64,000 nucleotides of DNA from Arthrobacter livingstonensis. GTDB taxonomy: Bacteria; Actinomycetota; Actinomycetes; Actinomycetales; Micrococcaceae. Made by a program: the position numbers and the translations under genes. A model generated the notes under the pieces. It was not told where the DNA came from. It was given only the letters and a program-made list of their open reading frames with translations, and made no database searches. Within the stretch, counting starts at the first letter, position 1, and the number at the start of each line of letters is the position of its first letter. The stretch lies in contig NZ_QJVD01000009.1 of NCBI RefSeq assembly GCF_003219815.1, positions 122,064 to 186,063 of the forward strand. The letters run 5' to 3'. Positions 18,325 through 27,193 of the stretch are shown here, in pieces.

Positions 18325-20640
18325 CTAGACGAGCTGGGCGCGGACTTCCCTGGTGGCGGCCACCAGGTTGCGCAGGGATTCCTCGGTCTCGGCGTAGCCG
18401 CGGGTCTTCAGGCCGCAGTCCGGGTTGACCCAGAGCTGGCGGACCGGGACATGCTTGACCGCGGTGCCGAGCAGTTCGGAGACCTCCGCCTGGCCGGGCA
18501 CGCGGGGGCTGTGGATGTCGTAGACACCCGGGCCCACGCCGCGCCCGAAGCCGTGGCTCTCCAGGTCGTTCACAACCTCCATGCGGGAGCGGGCCGCCTC
18601 AATGGAGGTCACGTCCGCATCCAGCCCGTCGATGGCGTCGATGATGACACCGAACTCGGAGTAGCACAGGTGTGTGTGGACCTGCGTGCCGTCGGCGGCA
18701 CCGGCGGTGGCCAGGCGGAAGGAATTCACGGACCAGTCCAGGTAGGCGGGCTGGTCTGCGCGGCGCAGCGGCAGCAGCTCGCGCAGCGCGGGTTCGTCGA
18801 CCTGGATGACCTTGATGCCGGCGGCTTCCAGGTCGGTAATTTCGTCGCGCAGTGCCAGTGCCACCTGGTTGGCGGTCTCGCCCAGGGGCTGATCGTCGCG
18901 GACAAAGCTCCACGCCAGGATCGTGACGGGGCCCGTCAGCATGCCCTTCATGGGCTTGGCCGTCAGCGACTGCGCGTAGGCGGCCCACTCGACCGTGATG
19001 GCCTTCTCACGGGTGACATCACCCCAGAGGATCGATGGGCGGGTGCAGCGGCTGCCGTAGGACTGCACCCAGCCGTGCACCGTGACGTCAAAGCCCTCAA
19101 GGTTCTCGGCAAAGTACTGGACCATGTCGTTGCGCTCGGGCTCGCCGTGGACCAGCACGTCGAAACCCAGCTCTTCCTGCAGGTCAACCACGCGCTTGAT
19201 CTCTTCCTTCATCAGGCGCGTGTAGTCCTCGGCCGTGATGGCGCCCTTGTTGGCCCGGGCGCGGGCGGAGCGGATTTCACCGGTCTGCGGGAAGGAACCG
19301 ATGGTGGTGGTCGGCAGCGGCGGCAGGTCAAGGGCCTTCTCCTGGGCTGCCTCACGCACCGGGTAGGCCGAGCGGTTGAAGTCGTCCGTGGTCAGCGCGG
19401 CCAGGCGGGCACGCACCCTGGGGCGCCGCACGCCGGCTGCCGCGGCACGGGAGGCGATGACCGAGGTGGCCGACGCGATGGCGGAGGCGGCCGACGCCGG
19501 GTCCCCGACGTACGCTGCCAACGTCACCACTTCGCCGACCTTCTGATCGGCAAACGCCAGCCAGCTGCGCAGCTCGGCGGGGAGCTGGGTTTCCTCTTCG
19601 ACGTCGTGCGGGACGTGCTGGGTGGAGGTCGAGGTGGAGACGGCCACGTCCAGGCCGGCTGCCTTCAACGCGTCCAGGCGGGCAGCTGAAGCGGCCAGGT
19701 CGTTGCGCCAGATGTTGTGGCCGTCGACCACGCCGGCCACGACCGTCTTGCCGGCCAGCAGCGCCAGCTCCCCGGCGGATGGGAGGGCACCCTTGAATGC
19801 ATCGATGTGCAGGGCCTCTATGTTGGTAGCGGCCAAGGTGGGCAGCAGTTCGCTCAGGGCGCCAAACGGGGTGGAAACCAGGATGGCGGGGCGTTCGGTG
19901 GCGGCGGTAAGTACCTCGTAGCTGCGGGCCACGGCGGCCTGAATGTCCGCGAGGGGAACATCCTGGTCGGCCACCAGGGCCGGCTCGTCCAGCTGCAGCC
20001 AGGTGGCGCCGGCCGCGGCCAGCCGGGAGAGCAGCTCAACATAGACAGGCAGGACATCCTCGAGGCGGGAGAGCGGCGAGAAGCCGGAAGGCGCGTCGTC
20101 GGAAGCCTTGCTCAGCAGCAGGTACGTCACCGGGCCCACCAGGTAGGGGCGGGTTACAAAACCGTTGGACTTGGCGAATTCAAACTGCTCCACAATGCGG
20201 TTGGAAGTGACGGAAAAGTCCGTCTCCGGGCCGATCTCCGGCACCAAATAGTGGTAGTTCGTGTCAAACCACTTGGTCATTTCCAACGGCTGGATCTCGG
20301 CGGTGCCGCGGGCCAGCGTGAAGTAGGCGTTGAGGTCCAGCTCGCCGGCGGCGTTACGCAGCTCGCCAAAGCGGGCGGGAACGGCGCCGATGTGTGTGGT
20401 GGCATCGAGCACCTGGTCATAGTAGGAGAACGTGCCGGGAATCGCAGCGGCTTCGCCCAGGCCCAGGTCAAAGAGCCGGCGGGCGCCCGTAAGCTGGATT
20501 TCCTTGGCGGCGGTGTCCAGGGCGGCTTCATCGATCTTGCCGGCCCAGAAGGCTTCCACGGCTTTTTTTAGTTCGCGGCGGCGGCCGATGCGCGGGTAGC
20601 CGAGGAGGGACGCTGAGGGGAATGCGGGGCTGTTGCTCAT
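18325..20640 (-). CDS. metE: Cobalamin-independent methionine synthase
   Basis: 771-aa 5-methyltetrahydropteroyltriglutamate-homocysteine methyltransferase, the last step of methionine synthesis. It opens with the family signature LLGYPRIGRRRELKKAVEAFW. The zinc/homocysteine site is in the C-terminal barrel: THLCYSEF (His and Cys) near residue 662 and NPDCGLKTRGY (Cys) near residue 745. Full length for MetE. ATG 20640 is preceded by AAGGA. It lies 58 bp downstream of metF in the same direction, so MetF supplies methyl-THF for MetE from one transcript. Confidence 0.97.
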   Translation of the reverse strand: MSNSPAFPSASLLGYPRIGRRRELKKAVEAFWAGKIDEAALDTAAKEIQLTGARRLFDLGLGEAAAIPGTFSYYDQVLDATTHIGAVPARFGELRNAAGELDLNAYFTLARGTAEIQPLEMTKWFDTNYHYLVPEIGPETDFSVTSNRIVEQFEFAKSNGFVTRPYLVGPVTYLLLSKASDDAPSGFSPLSRLEDVLPVYVELLSRLAAAGATWLQLDEPALVADQDVPLADIQAAVARSYEVLTAATERPAILVSTPFGALSELLPTLAATNIEALHIDAFKGALPSAGELALLAGKTVVAGVVDGHNIWRNDLAASAARLDALKAAGLDVAVSTSTSTQHVPHDVEEETQLPAELRSWLAFADQKVGEVVTLAAYVGDPASAASAIASATSVIASRAAAAGVRRPRVRARLAALTTDDFNRSAYPVREAAQEKALDLPPLPTTTIGSFPQTGEIRSARARANKGAITAEDYTRLMKEEIKRVVDLQEELGFDVLVHGEPERNDMVQYFAENLEGFDVTVHGWVQSYGSRCTRPSILWGDVTREKAITVEWAAYAQSLTAKPMKGMLTGPVTILAWSFVRDDQPLGETANQVALALRDEITDLEAAGIKVIQVDEPALRELLPLRRADQPAYLDWSVNSFRLATAGAADGTQVHTHLCYSEFGVIIDAIDGLDADVTSIEAARSRMEVVNDLESHGFGRGVGPGVYDIHSPRVPGQAEVSELLGTAVKHVPVRQLWVNPDCGLKTRGYAETEESLRNLVAATREVRAQLV

Positions 20641-20698
20641 GGGGAAAGTTCCTTACGGTAATGGTTGATCAATGTCTAAAGCGGGCCAGGAAGGTTTT

Positions 20699-21646
20699 CT
20701 AGGCCTGCACAAGTTCGGGGGCTGGGGCGCGGCGTGCCGGGCGCAGCAGTTGGAGCTTGTCCAGCACGTCCAGGGCGGCGGCATGCTCGTTGAACGTGTA
20801 GAGGTGGATGCCGGGGGCCCCGGCGTCCAGCGCGGCACGCGCCAGGTCCACGGTGGCCGACACGCCAACGCGCCGGCTTTCGGCGGCATCGCCGGCACGG
20901 CCCAGCGCGTCCAGCAGCTTCGGTGCCGGGTCGACGCCGGTCAGCACGCCCAGCCGCCGGACCCGGCGCAGGCTGGTCAGCGGCATGACGCCGGGGATGA
21001 TGGGGATGCGGACACCGGCGCGTCGCGCCCGGACCACCAGTTCCCGGTATTGGTCGGCGTGGAAAAACACCTGGGTGATGGCGAAGTCGGCGCCGGAACG
21101 CTGCTTGGCGAGCAGCACTTCCACGTCGTGCTCGACGGACGGCGATTCCGGGTGCTTGGCCGGGTAGGCAGCAACACCGATGGCAACCTTGCCGGCGCAC
21201 AACAGGGCGGACCGTCCCTGCTCAACGCGGCGGATGAGTTCGATCAGATCCTGGGCATGCCGGAGCGAACCCTGCCGCGGGCCGTCGCCCGGGTCCCGGG
21301 GCAGATCGCCGCGCAGGGCGAGAATACCGCGCACACCGTGGTCCAGGAGTTCGGAAATGATACCGGACAGTTCATCGGCCGTGTTTCCCACGCAGGTCAG
21401 GTGGGCCAGGGGCCGCAGCGTTGTTTCGCGCAGGAGCCGGTTGAGAAGTTCGACGGCGGTGCCTCGGTTGCTGCCGTTGGCCCCGTAGGTGACCGAAACG
21501 TAGTCAGGGTTGGTGCCCTCCAGCTCGCGGATGGTGTCCCACAGGGACGCCGCGGCCTTTTCATTGCGGGGTGGGAAGAGTTCATAGGAAAGGGCGATGG
21601 GTGCTCCGGCGCCTGACGGCGCCTGAGGGAGGCCTGGTGGGGACAC
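20699..21646 (-). CDS. metF: 5,10-methylenetetrahydrofolate reductase
   Basis: 315-aa FAD enzyme reducing methylene-THF to 5-methyl-THF. It has SYELFPPRNEKAAASLW with the catalytic Glu near residue 22, DYVSVTYGANGS, the AHLTCVGNT segment, ILALRGDLPRDPGD, and ADFAITQVFFHADQY. GTG 21646 has AAGGA seven bases upstream. First gene of a metF-metE operon with a roughly 250-300-base structured upstream region. Confidence 0.96.
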   Translation of the reverse strand: MSPPGLPQAPSGAGAPIALSYELFPPRNEKAAASLWDTIRELEGTNPDYVSVTYGANGSNRGTAVELLNRLLRETTLRPLAHLTCVGNTADELSGIISELLDHGVRGILALRGDLPRDPGDGPRQGSLRHAQDLIELIRRVEQGRSALLCAGKVAIGVAAYPAKHPESPSVEHDVEVLLAKQRSGADFAITQVFFHADQYRELVVRARRAGVRIPIIPGVMPLTSLRRVRRLGVLTGVDPAPKLLDALGRAGDAAESRRVGVSATVDLARAALDAGAPGIHLYTFNEHAAALDVLDKLQLLRPARRAPAPELVQA

Positions 21647-21996
21647 TTGCTGATCCTTGGCGATGGGTCGCCCAAGCCCCGTGCGGCATCAGGAACACCG
21701 GGGGGACAGGGCGGTTTTTCGGGAGGTGGAGGCGGACACGCACCACCGAAACCGCTCAAGGCGGGTCGGCGGCGTGCTCCGCGAAGCAAATGTCAGGCCC
21801 ACATGGGGGCACCCACACCCTTGAAACGTCGAAGGGTCGCTGACACACGTTGGGAAACTTACGCGCTTTCCACACTACGCACGGAGTTGGTCCACAACAA
21901 GTCCGGGGTCGAAGTTTTCCACGCTTTTACGGATTGTTACCGCCGATTTGGACTATGTTGCCTACGGAATGGCCCTGCCAGCCGAATTAACCGCCA
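21647..21996. other. Intergenic region upstream of metF
   Basis: 350 bp between the metF start and the end of the VWA-operon TPR gene. It contains the candidate leader above; the part nearest 21997 (about 21850-21990) is A/T-richer and is the likely promoter region for metFE. No coding signal seen. Confidence 0.5.
21705..21850 (-). promoter_or_regulatory. Candidate structured leader of metF-metE
   Basis: Minus-strand leader with two predicted folds. (1) A three-way junction: closing stem CTGACA/TGTCAG (21840-21845 with 21791-21796) enclosing ACCCTT/AAGGGT (21817-21822 with 21832-21837) and a GCCC/GGGC hairpin (about 21797-21810). (2) Nearer metF, GCGGTTT/AAACCGC arms extended by CGG/CCG (21711-21722 with 21746-21755). 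I checked by eye for SAM-I, SAM-IV, SAH and cobalamin riboswitch core motifs and did not find them. A regulatory role is inference from position and folding only. Confidence 0.35.
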
Positions 21997-22785
21997 CTAC
22001 CAGGGCTTGCCGTATTCCGCAGGCGGGTCCTGGTCCCCGCGTTGCTGGAGGCCCTTGGCCCGCTGCCTTTGGGCACCCTGTCCCCGGTTGTCCAGTTGGT
22101 CAATCTTGTTTTGTGGCGGCGCCGGGACCCCGGAGGGGTCCTCCGCCTTGCCGGACTGGGCTTGATCTCCTGCCTGCGCCCGGGACCTTTGTTTCTCCGC
22201 CAGCCGCTCGCCGGCCTGCCTGAGCCTGTCTCCCTCGCCGTCCTTGTTCCCTCCTTCGTGGGGGATAAAGCAGCCCCGGGGGGCCTGTGCCACTTCGGAG
22301 GCTCCTGCACGGAAGTGGTTGGCGGCCGACGCCGGGTCCCCGGCTTTTGCCGCCGCGTCACCGAGTTGCTCCAGGGTGAGCACCAGGTTGACCCTGACCT
22401 TGCAGGCCGCCGCTTCCGGGGCAAGGGCCAGGGCGGCGGCGAACTCGTCCCGTGCCGCCGGGTATTCGCCGCGGAGGACATGGCCGTCGCCGGCGGCAAA
22501 AGGTGCCTTCCAGCGTTCGACGACGTTTGCGGCGCCCATGACCCGCGCCGCCCGCAGGGTGCCGTCGCCGTTTCCCAAGCCGAAGGAATGCGCGGCCTGG
22601 CCGGCGAAAATCGGCAGGCTTAGCAGCTTGCAGGCCAGCAGCAGTGCGAGCAGCAGTACCGGCGTGGAGAAAAGCAGCAGTTTGCGGCGTCTATGGCGCA
22701 GCGCCTCGGCGCAGGAAGTGACCGCAGCCGGCCCGTTGGCGGCGACAGGGACAGCGATGGGGGCTGAAGTGGTGGGGATGCTCAT
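21997..22785 (-). CDS. Membrane-anchored TPR-like protein of a MoxR/VWA operon (BatC-like)
   Basis: 262-aa protein with a cytoplasmic N terminus, one transmembrane helix at about residues 35-55 (KLLLFSTPVLLLALLLACKL), then an extracytoplasmic domain with TPR-like helices (RGEYPAARDEFAAALALAPEAAA and SAANHFRAGASEVAQAP). The last 90 residues are Q/G/K-rich and probably disordered. The start overlaps the upstream VWA gene stop (ATGA). It corresponds in position and architecture to the TPR proteins at the end of Bat-type MoxR/VWA operons. Function unknown; an adaptor role beside the VWA proteins is inferred. Confidence 0.7.
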   Translation of the reverse strand: MSIPTTSAPIAVPVAANGPAAVTSCAEALRHRRRKLLLFSTPVLLLALLLACKLLSLPIFAGQAAHSFGLGNGDGTLRAARVMGAANVVERWKAPFAAGDGHVLRGEYPAARDEFAAALALAPEAAACKVRVNLVLTLEQLGDAAAKAGDPASAANHFRAGASEVAQAPRGCFIPHEGGNKDGEGDRLRQAGERLAEKQRSRAQAGDQAQSGKAEDPSGVPAPPQNKIDQLDNRGQGAQRQRAKGLQQRGDQDPPAEYGKPW

Positions 22786-23798
22786 GCGGCGGATTCCTTC
22801 CTGGGCCGCAGGCCGCGGCAGCTACGCATCAAGGAAGCCAGTTCCCATAAAGCCACGCCGAATGCGGCCAGGGCCGGAAGCCAGTACAGCTCCACGCGGC
22901 CGGGCCGGACACCCTCGGGGCCGCCCCGGTCGGCCGCCGTCCGCGGTGCGGCGTCGACCAGGGCGGCCCCGATGCCGGCCGGTGCCACCCGGTGCACATA
23001 GGGCACGCCGAGCTGGCCGGCGATGGCCCGCAATTGCTTTTCGTCGATAACGGATACGGCAGGCTGCCCGCCGTCCGTGGACCTGTCCAGGATGTAGGGC
23101 GCAGGGGCCCCGGAGCCGAAGGTGGAGTCGCGCATTTTCCCGCCGGCGGCCGTTCCATAGCCCAACACGGCGCCGCCGTCGATCAGCCCGGCGCCTTCCT
23201 TGAAGGGTTCGGGGGCGGCCGCCGCCGTTTGTTCGCCGTCGCCGAGGTAGAACACAAGGCGTGGCCGCTGCGGGTGCGCCTTCCCCGAGGCAGCCAGCTG
23301 CCGGGCGAGCAGCCCGCGGGCGCTGCTCACACTGCTGCCCTGAGATGCCTGGGCAGTCTTCGGCGAGAGCACCTCTGCGGCGGTCCGCAGGGCGGTGGCG
23401 TCAGTGGTGAGGGGAAGGGCCACCGTGGCTGTGCTGTCAAAGGTGAGCAGGGAAAAACGGGCCCCGGCCAGTTCGGTGGCAATCGCGTTGATGTCTTTCG
23501 TGATGCCGGCCATGCGTGTCTGGGTGCCGTCATAGTCCTCCGCGGCCGAGCTGGGCGTGGTGTCCACCACAAAGAACACGTTCAGCTCGGTGGCGGCTGC
23601 AGGGACGGTTCCGCCGGCCAGGCCGGGGCGCGCGGCCGCCATCAGGACCAGCAGCACCAGGACCGCGAAGCGGCGTCGCGCCGCCCTGCCGCTGCCCCTA
23701 CCGGCAGGGCATTTGCGGAGAAGGCTTCCGGCGGCACAGGCCAAAAGGGCGGCCACCGGCCAGAACAGCCACGCGGGCAGGATGGGCAACAGCGTCAT
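22782..23798 (-). CDS. VWA-domain membrane protein (BatB-like), divergent MIDAS
   Basis: 338-aa protein: N-terminal membrane helices (about residues 5-22 and 39-58), a von Willebrand factor A domain at about 70-250, and a C-terminal helix (YWLPALAAFGVALWELASL). The metal-ion-dependent adhesion site reads DTTPS (VVDTTPSS) rather than the usual DxSxS, so Thr replaces the first Ser; the later LTFDSTATV strand and FYLGDGEQT loop match the fold. ATG 23798 overlaps the upstream VWA stop (ATGA) and has GGAAGG seven bases before it. Partner of the adjacent canonical VWA protein. Confidence 0.8.
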   Translation of the reverse strand: MTLLPILPAWLFWPVAALLACAAGSLLRKCPAGRGSGRAARRRFAVLVLLVLMAAARPGLAGGTVPAAATELNVFFVVDTTPSSAAEDYDGTQTRMAGITKDINAIATELAGARFSLLTFDSTATVALPLTTDATALRTAAEVLSPKTAQASQGSSVSSARGLLARQLAASGKAHPQRPRLVFYLGDGEQTAAAAPEPFKEGAGLIDGGAVLGYGTAAGGKMRDSTFGSGAPAPYILDRSTDGGQPAVSVIDEKQLRAIAGQLGVPYVHRVAPAGIGAALVDAAPRTAADRGGPEGVRPGRVELYWLPALAAFGVALWELASLMRSCRGLRPRKESAA

Positions 23799-24778
23799 TG
23801 GCGTACCTTCCATACTGCGGCGCCCAGGCCCGCCAGGGACAGGAGGGCCAGGCCCAGCGGCAGTGCGGGCTGGTCGGAGAGGGTGCGCACCGCGGCGCCC
23901 TGCAGCCTGGCTGCCTCGGTGGCCTGGACCTTGTGCGCAATGGACTTCACGGCGGCCGCGGATTCAAGCGCGTAGTAGCTGCCGTCCGTTGACGTTGCCG
24001 CCGTTTTAAGTCCGGACGCGGCCACATCCGGGTAGTCCGCGCTGCCGTAGTCATTGGGGTTCAGGGCATGGACGCGCACATTGGCCTTTTTGGCCAGGCC
24101 GGCAGCCTCCGCCAGGGTGAAGACGGGCCGGCCCGCCAGCATGTTGTCGGTGGCAAGGATGACCGAGCGGGACCGCTTCGCACCGCTCTCCGGCGGGAAC
24201 CCGCGAACGCAGCTGGCCAGGCCGTCGCCGATCAGCGACGAGCCGGGAACCTCATAGGTGCCGTCAAAGAAGTCAAAACTCTTGGTGTCCTGATTCAGGG
24301 CCTTCACCGCCAGTTCCAGCTGCCCGGCAACGAAGCCGTAGTCATCGGTCAGCGGGAACACCTGCACCGCTGTGGAGTCGAAGATGGTCAGGCCGATGCG
24401 TTCCCCCTTGAACCTGGTCACCAGCTCGGCAAAAACGGCCACCACCGCCTCATCGGTGTCGACCATGGACCCGGAGACATCCAGGCAGAGGATGATGTCG
24501 CGGTTGAGTTGTTCGGGCACAGTGGTGGCTGCCTGGACCGGACGCGCGGCCGCCGCCAGCACGGACCCGGCCAGCAGCAGGACGCTGGCCAGGCCCACGG
24601 CGAGCCAGCGCCGCTGCACGGCCACTGCCCTTTGGTAGGAGGGCAGGGCCGTCAATCGGTCGGCGTGGGCCACGGGCACCCGCCCGGGGGTCTGCCGGGT
24701 CCGGCGCCACAGCCGGAACACCACGGCGGCGATCGCGGCCACGCCCAGGGGCAGCAGCCACCAGTATTTCAATGCCAC
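23795..24778 (-). CDS. VWA-domain membrane protein (BatA-like)
   Basis: 327-aa protein with an N-terminal membrane helix (YWWLLPLGVAAIAAVVF), a second helix at about residues 59-78 (WLAVGLASVLLLAGSVLAAA), a VWA domain beginning DIILCLDVSGSMVDTD with an intact MIDAS (D-V-S-G-S), and a C-terminal membrane helix (LPLGLALLSLAGLGAAVW). A metal-dependent protein-binding module facing outside or within the membrane plane. GTG start at 24778 overlaps the preceding gene by 10 bases. Confidence 0.85.
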   Translation of the reverse strand: MALKYWWLLPLGVAAIAAVVFRLWRRTRQTPGRVPVAHADRLTALPSYQRAVAVQRRWLAVGLASVLLLAGSVLAAAARPVQAATTVPEQLNRDIILCLDVSGSMVDTDEAVVAVFAELVTRFKGERIGLTIFDSTAVQVFPLTDDYGFVAGQLELAVKALNQDTKSFDFFDGTYEVPGSSLIGDGLASCVRGFPPESGAKRSRSVILATDNMLAGRPVFTLAEAAGLAKKANVRVHALNPNDYGSADYPDVAASGLKTAATSTDGSYYALESAAAVKSIAHKVQATEAARLQGAAVRTLSDQPALPLGLALLSLAGLGAAVWKVRQ

Positions 24779-25311
24779 GAGGCCACCACCGCCCTGGCCG
24801 TGGCGGCGGAGGCGGCCACACCGGGCCCGGCCTCCGGGATGGGCCCCCCGTCCGCAAGGTCATGCGCCCCGGAATCAGCGGGCCCGAATTCGGCCGGGTA
24901 AAACGCGGCGACGGCGTCGGCCACCAGCGGCAGCTGGCGTTCACGCAGCTCCGCCAGGGTCATGCGCTGCGCCGGCACCCCCGTCATCTCATGGACGAAG
25001 GAGCGCACGGCCGCGCTGAACCCAAGATGCGCCGCCCGCGCGGTCAGGGCACCGGCGTCGTACCGGGACTGAAGGGAGTCGATCAGCGCCAGGAACCTGG
25101 CCCGCACGGTTTCCGGGTCGCGCGGAACCGCAAAGGCGGGAACGGCGGCGTGGTTTCCCGGACGAGTGTGCACCAGCACCCAGGCCACCCAGCCCAGGCA
25201 GAGCAGGAGGACGGCAGTGCCTGCGATCGGCCACCAGGCGGAGTAGCGTTCCGGGGCGTAAAACTGGTTGCCGCCAATAAGGGCCCGCGCCAGCGTCGCG
25301 TCACCGGGCAC
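24769..25311 (-). CDS. Single-pass membrane protein of the VWA operon (DUF4381-like)
   Basis: 180-aa protein with one transmembrane helix at about residues 25-45 (WWPIAGTAVLLLCLGWVAWVL) and a helical cytoplasmic domain containing VRARFLALIDSLQSRYDAG, LGFSAAVRSFVHEMTGV and MTLAELRERQLP. This pattern resembles the DUF4381 proteins found between DUF58 and VWA genes in such operons. The GTG start at 25311 overlaps the DUF58 gene end by 11 bases, no ribosome-binding site is evident, and translational coupling is likely. Function unknown. Confidence 0.65.
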   Translation of the reverse strand: MPGDATLARALIGGNQFYAPERYSAWWPIAGTAVLLLCLGWVAWVLVHTRPGNHAAVPAFAVPRDPETVRARFLALIDSLQSRYDAGALTARAAHLGFSAAVRSFVHEMTGVPAQRMTLAELRERQLPLVADAVAAFYPAEFGPADSGAHDLADGGPIPEAGPGVAASAATARAVVASWH

Positions 25312-26179
25312 GGCGGTGCCGCTCCAACAGGCCAAAGATGCCGCCGACCACCTCGGAGGTGTGCCCGAGCCGGACCAGGGCGATGCCGTTCCCCTGCAGC
25401 AGCGCCGCCAGGGCGCGGTGCCGCTGCGCGACAGCCTGTGCATAGTCGTCCGCCAGCTTGGGGTCCTGTGCCAGCAGAGTCAGCACGGGGCCCAGGCCAG
25501 CCACGTCGTAGCCCCGGGCTGGTGCGCCCGGGCCGGCCAGTTCGGCGTCGTCCAACTGCACCCACAGGATTTCGTGCTGGGCGGCCAGGCGGCACAGCAC
25601 CCTGGCGCAGCGCGCGTCCACGGCCACTTCGTCGGCCAGCACCACCACGAGCCTGCGGCCCCTGACGTGCCGTGCCGTGTATTCCAGCACGGCGGTGAGA
25701 TCGCTGGGCGGATCGGAGACGTCCACGGCATCCATGCGGCACAGCAGCCGCTCCAGGTGGCGCTCGTTCCCACGGGCAGGCAGCTGTCCCGCGGACCGGC
25801 GGTCCCCGTGAACCAGGCCCACGGGGTCCCCATGGTTCAGCGCCAGGGACCCCAGGACGCCCATGGCCAGGACGGCGATGTCCTTCTTCACCTCCCCGCC
25901 CCGGGCCGCTGCGGCCATGTTGCGCCCGGTGTCCGCGACGAACATGACCTGCTGGCGGCGCGTGGCCACGTAGCGCTTGACCAGCGGAACGCCGGTGCGG
26001 GCGGTGGCCTTCCAGTCAATGTCCCGGACCTCGTCGCCGGGGACATAGGCGCGAAGCTCGTCAAAGTCCAGGCTGCGGCCGCGGAACACTGACGCGTATT
26101 CGCCGTCGAGGAGGCCGAGCGCCAGGCGGTGCGCAAAGATGTTCATTCGCGACTTCACCGCAGTGAGCAGGGAGGGCAC
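25301..26179 (-). CDS. DUF58 domain protein
   Basis: 292-aa cytoplasmic protein. It contains the DUF58 hallmark GRSLDFDELRAYVPGDEVRD then IDWKATARTGVPLVKRY (about residues 32-70) followed by a degenerate VWA-like fold (VMFVADTGRNMAA). DUF58 genes always accompany MoxR ATPases and are thought to be co-chaperone or adaptor proteins in the same assemblies. GTG start at 26179, six bases after the moxR stop. Confidence 0.9.
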   Translation of the reverse strand: MPSLLTAVKSRMNIFAHRLALGLLDGEYASVFRGRSLDFDELRAYVPGDEVRDIDWKATARTGVPLVKRYVATRRQQVMFVADTGRNMAAAARGGEVKKDIAVLAMGVLGSLALNHGDPVGLVHGDRRSAGQLPARGNERHLERLLCRMDAVDVSDPPSDLTAVLEYTARHVRGRRLVVVLADEVAVDARCARVLCRLAAQHEILWVQLDDAELAGPGAPARGYDVAGLGPVLTLLAQDPKLADDYAQAVAQRHRALAALLQGNGIALVRLGHTSEVVGGIFGLLERHRRAR

Positions 26180-26185
26180 GCTTCC

Positions 26186-27193
26186 CTAAGGTGTCTGGAC
26201 GGAGCCGACGATGGCGTCGATGACAGTTTCCACCGGAATGTTCTCCGCCACCGCCTCAAAGCCAAGGATGATCCGGTGCCGCAGCACGCGCGCCGCCAGC
26301 GATTTCACGTCCTCCGGAATCACGTGATCGCGCCCCTGCAGCACCGCCAGGGCCCGGGCGGCCTGGGTGAAGGCAATGCTGGCGCGGGGGCTGGCGCCAA
26401 ACTCGATCAGGCAGGCCAGCGCCGGATCAATGTACTTCTCCGCATGCCGGGTCACGTACACCAGGCCGACAATGTAGTGGACCAGGGCCGGATCCAGGTA
26501 AACATTCCTGACGGTCCGCTGGATCATCCGGACATCGTCCAGGCCGGCGACAGCAGTGGGGGTGGCCTCGGCGGAAAACACTCCGGCGTCGATGCGGCGG
26601 ACCATTTCCACCTCCTCCACGGGGCTGGGATAGTCCAGCACGTCCTTGAGCATGAACCGGTCCATCTGGGCCTCGGGCAGCCGGTAGGTGCCCTCCTGTT
26701 CGATGGGGTTCTGCGTGGCCAGCACCAAAAACGGCGAGGGCAGGGAGTAGTTTTGCCCGCCGATCGTGGTTTGGCGCTCCTGCATGGCTTCGAGCATCGC
26801 GGACTGGGTCTTGGCGCTGGAGCGGTTGATTTCGTCCAGCAGGACAATGTTCGCGTGCACCGGGCCCAGCTGGGTGACAAAGGTTCCTTGGGCGGCGTCG
26901 TATATCTGGGTGCCCACAATGTCGCTGGGCAGCAGGTCCGGGGTGCATTGGATCCGGTGGAAGGCTGCGCTGACGGAGTCCGCGATGGTCTGTGCCGCCG
27001 TCGTTTTCGCCAGGCCGGGTACCGATTCCAGCAGCACGTGCCCGCCGGTGAGCAGGGAAATCAACAGCGTTTCGCGCAGCCGTGACTGCCCCACCACCTT
27101 CGCCTCAAAGCTGCGGGAGATGCCGGCCACGATTTGTTGGACCCGGGCCAGTTCTGCCGGCTCGATCCGGGCGGCGGTGCTCATTTGCAACAA
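26186..27193 (-). CDS. MoxR-family AAA+ ATPase
   Basis: 335-aa AAA+ ATPase (MoxR/RavA group), a chaperone-like remodeller that activates or inserts cofactors in VWA-linked clients. The Walker A segment is divergent-looking (GGHVLLESVPGLAKTT), Walker B is ANIVLLDEINRSSAKTQ, sensor 1 is FLVLATQNPIEQEGTY, and the arginine-finger/lid region contains RAARALAVLQGRDHV. TTG 27193 has AAGGA seven bases upstream; ATG 27184 is the alternative. First gene of a six-gene leftward operon (MoxR, DUF58, DUF4381-like, VWA, VWA, TPR) with five tight or overlapping junctions. Confidence 0.93.
   Translation of the reverse strand: MLQMSTAARIEPAELARVQQIVAGISRSFEAKVVGQSRLRETLLISLLTGGHVLLESVPGLAKTTAAQTIADSVSAAFHRIQCTPDLLPSDIVGTQIYDAAQGTFVTQLGPVHANIVLLDEINRSSAKTQSAMLEAMQERQTTIGGQNYSLPSPFLVLATQNPIEQEGTYRLPEAQMDRFMLKDVLDYPSPVEEVEMVRRIDAGVFSAEATPTAVAGLDDVRMIQRTVRNVYLDPALVHYIVGLVYVTRHAEKYIDPALACLIEFGASPRASIAFTQAARALAVLQGRDHVIPEDVKSLAARVLRHRIILGFEAVAENIPVETVIDAIVGSVQTP

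Noticed and set aside
16223-19689. Several long plus-strand frames across the DUF222/HNH and metE genes
   Set aside because: They have no domains and lie opposite strongly supported minus-strand genes.
21705-21996. Cobalamin or SAM riboswitch upstream of metF-metE
   Set aside because: The B12-box and the SAM-I/SAM-IV core motifs could not be found on the minus strand by eye; kept only as an unclassified structured leader.
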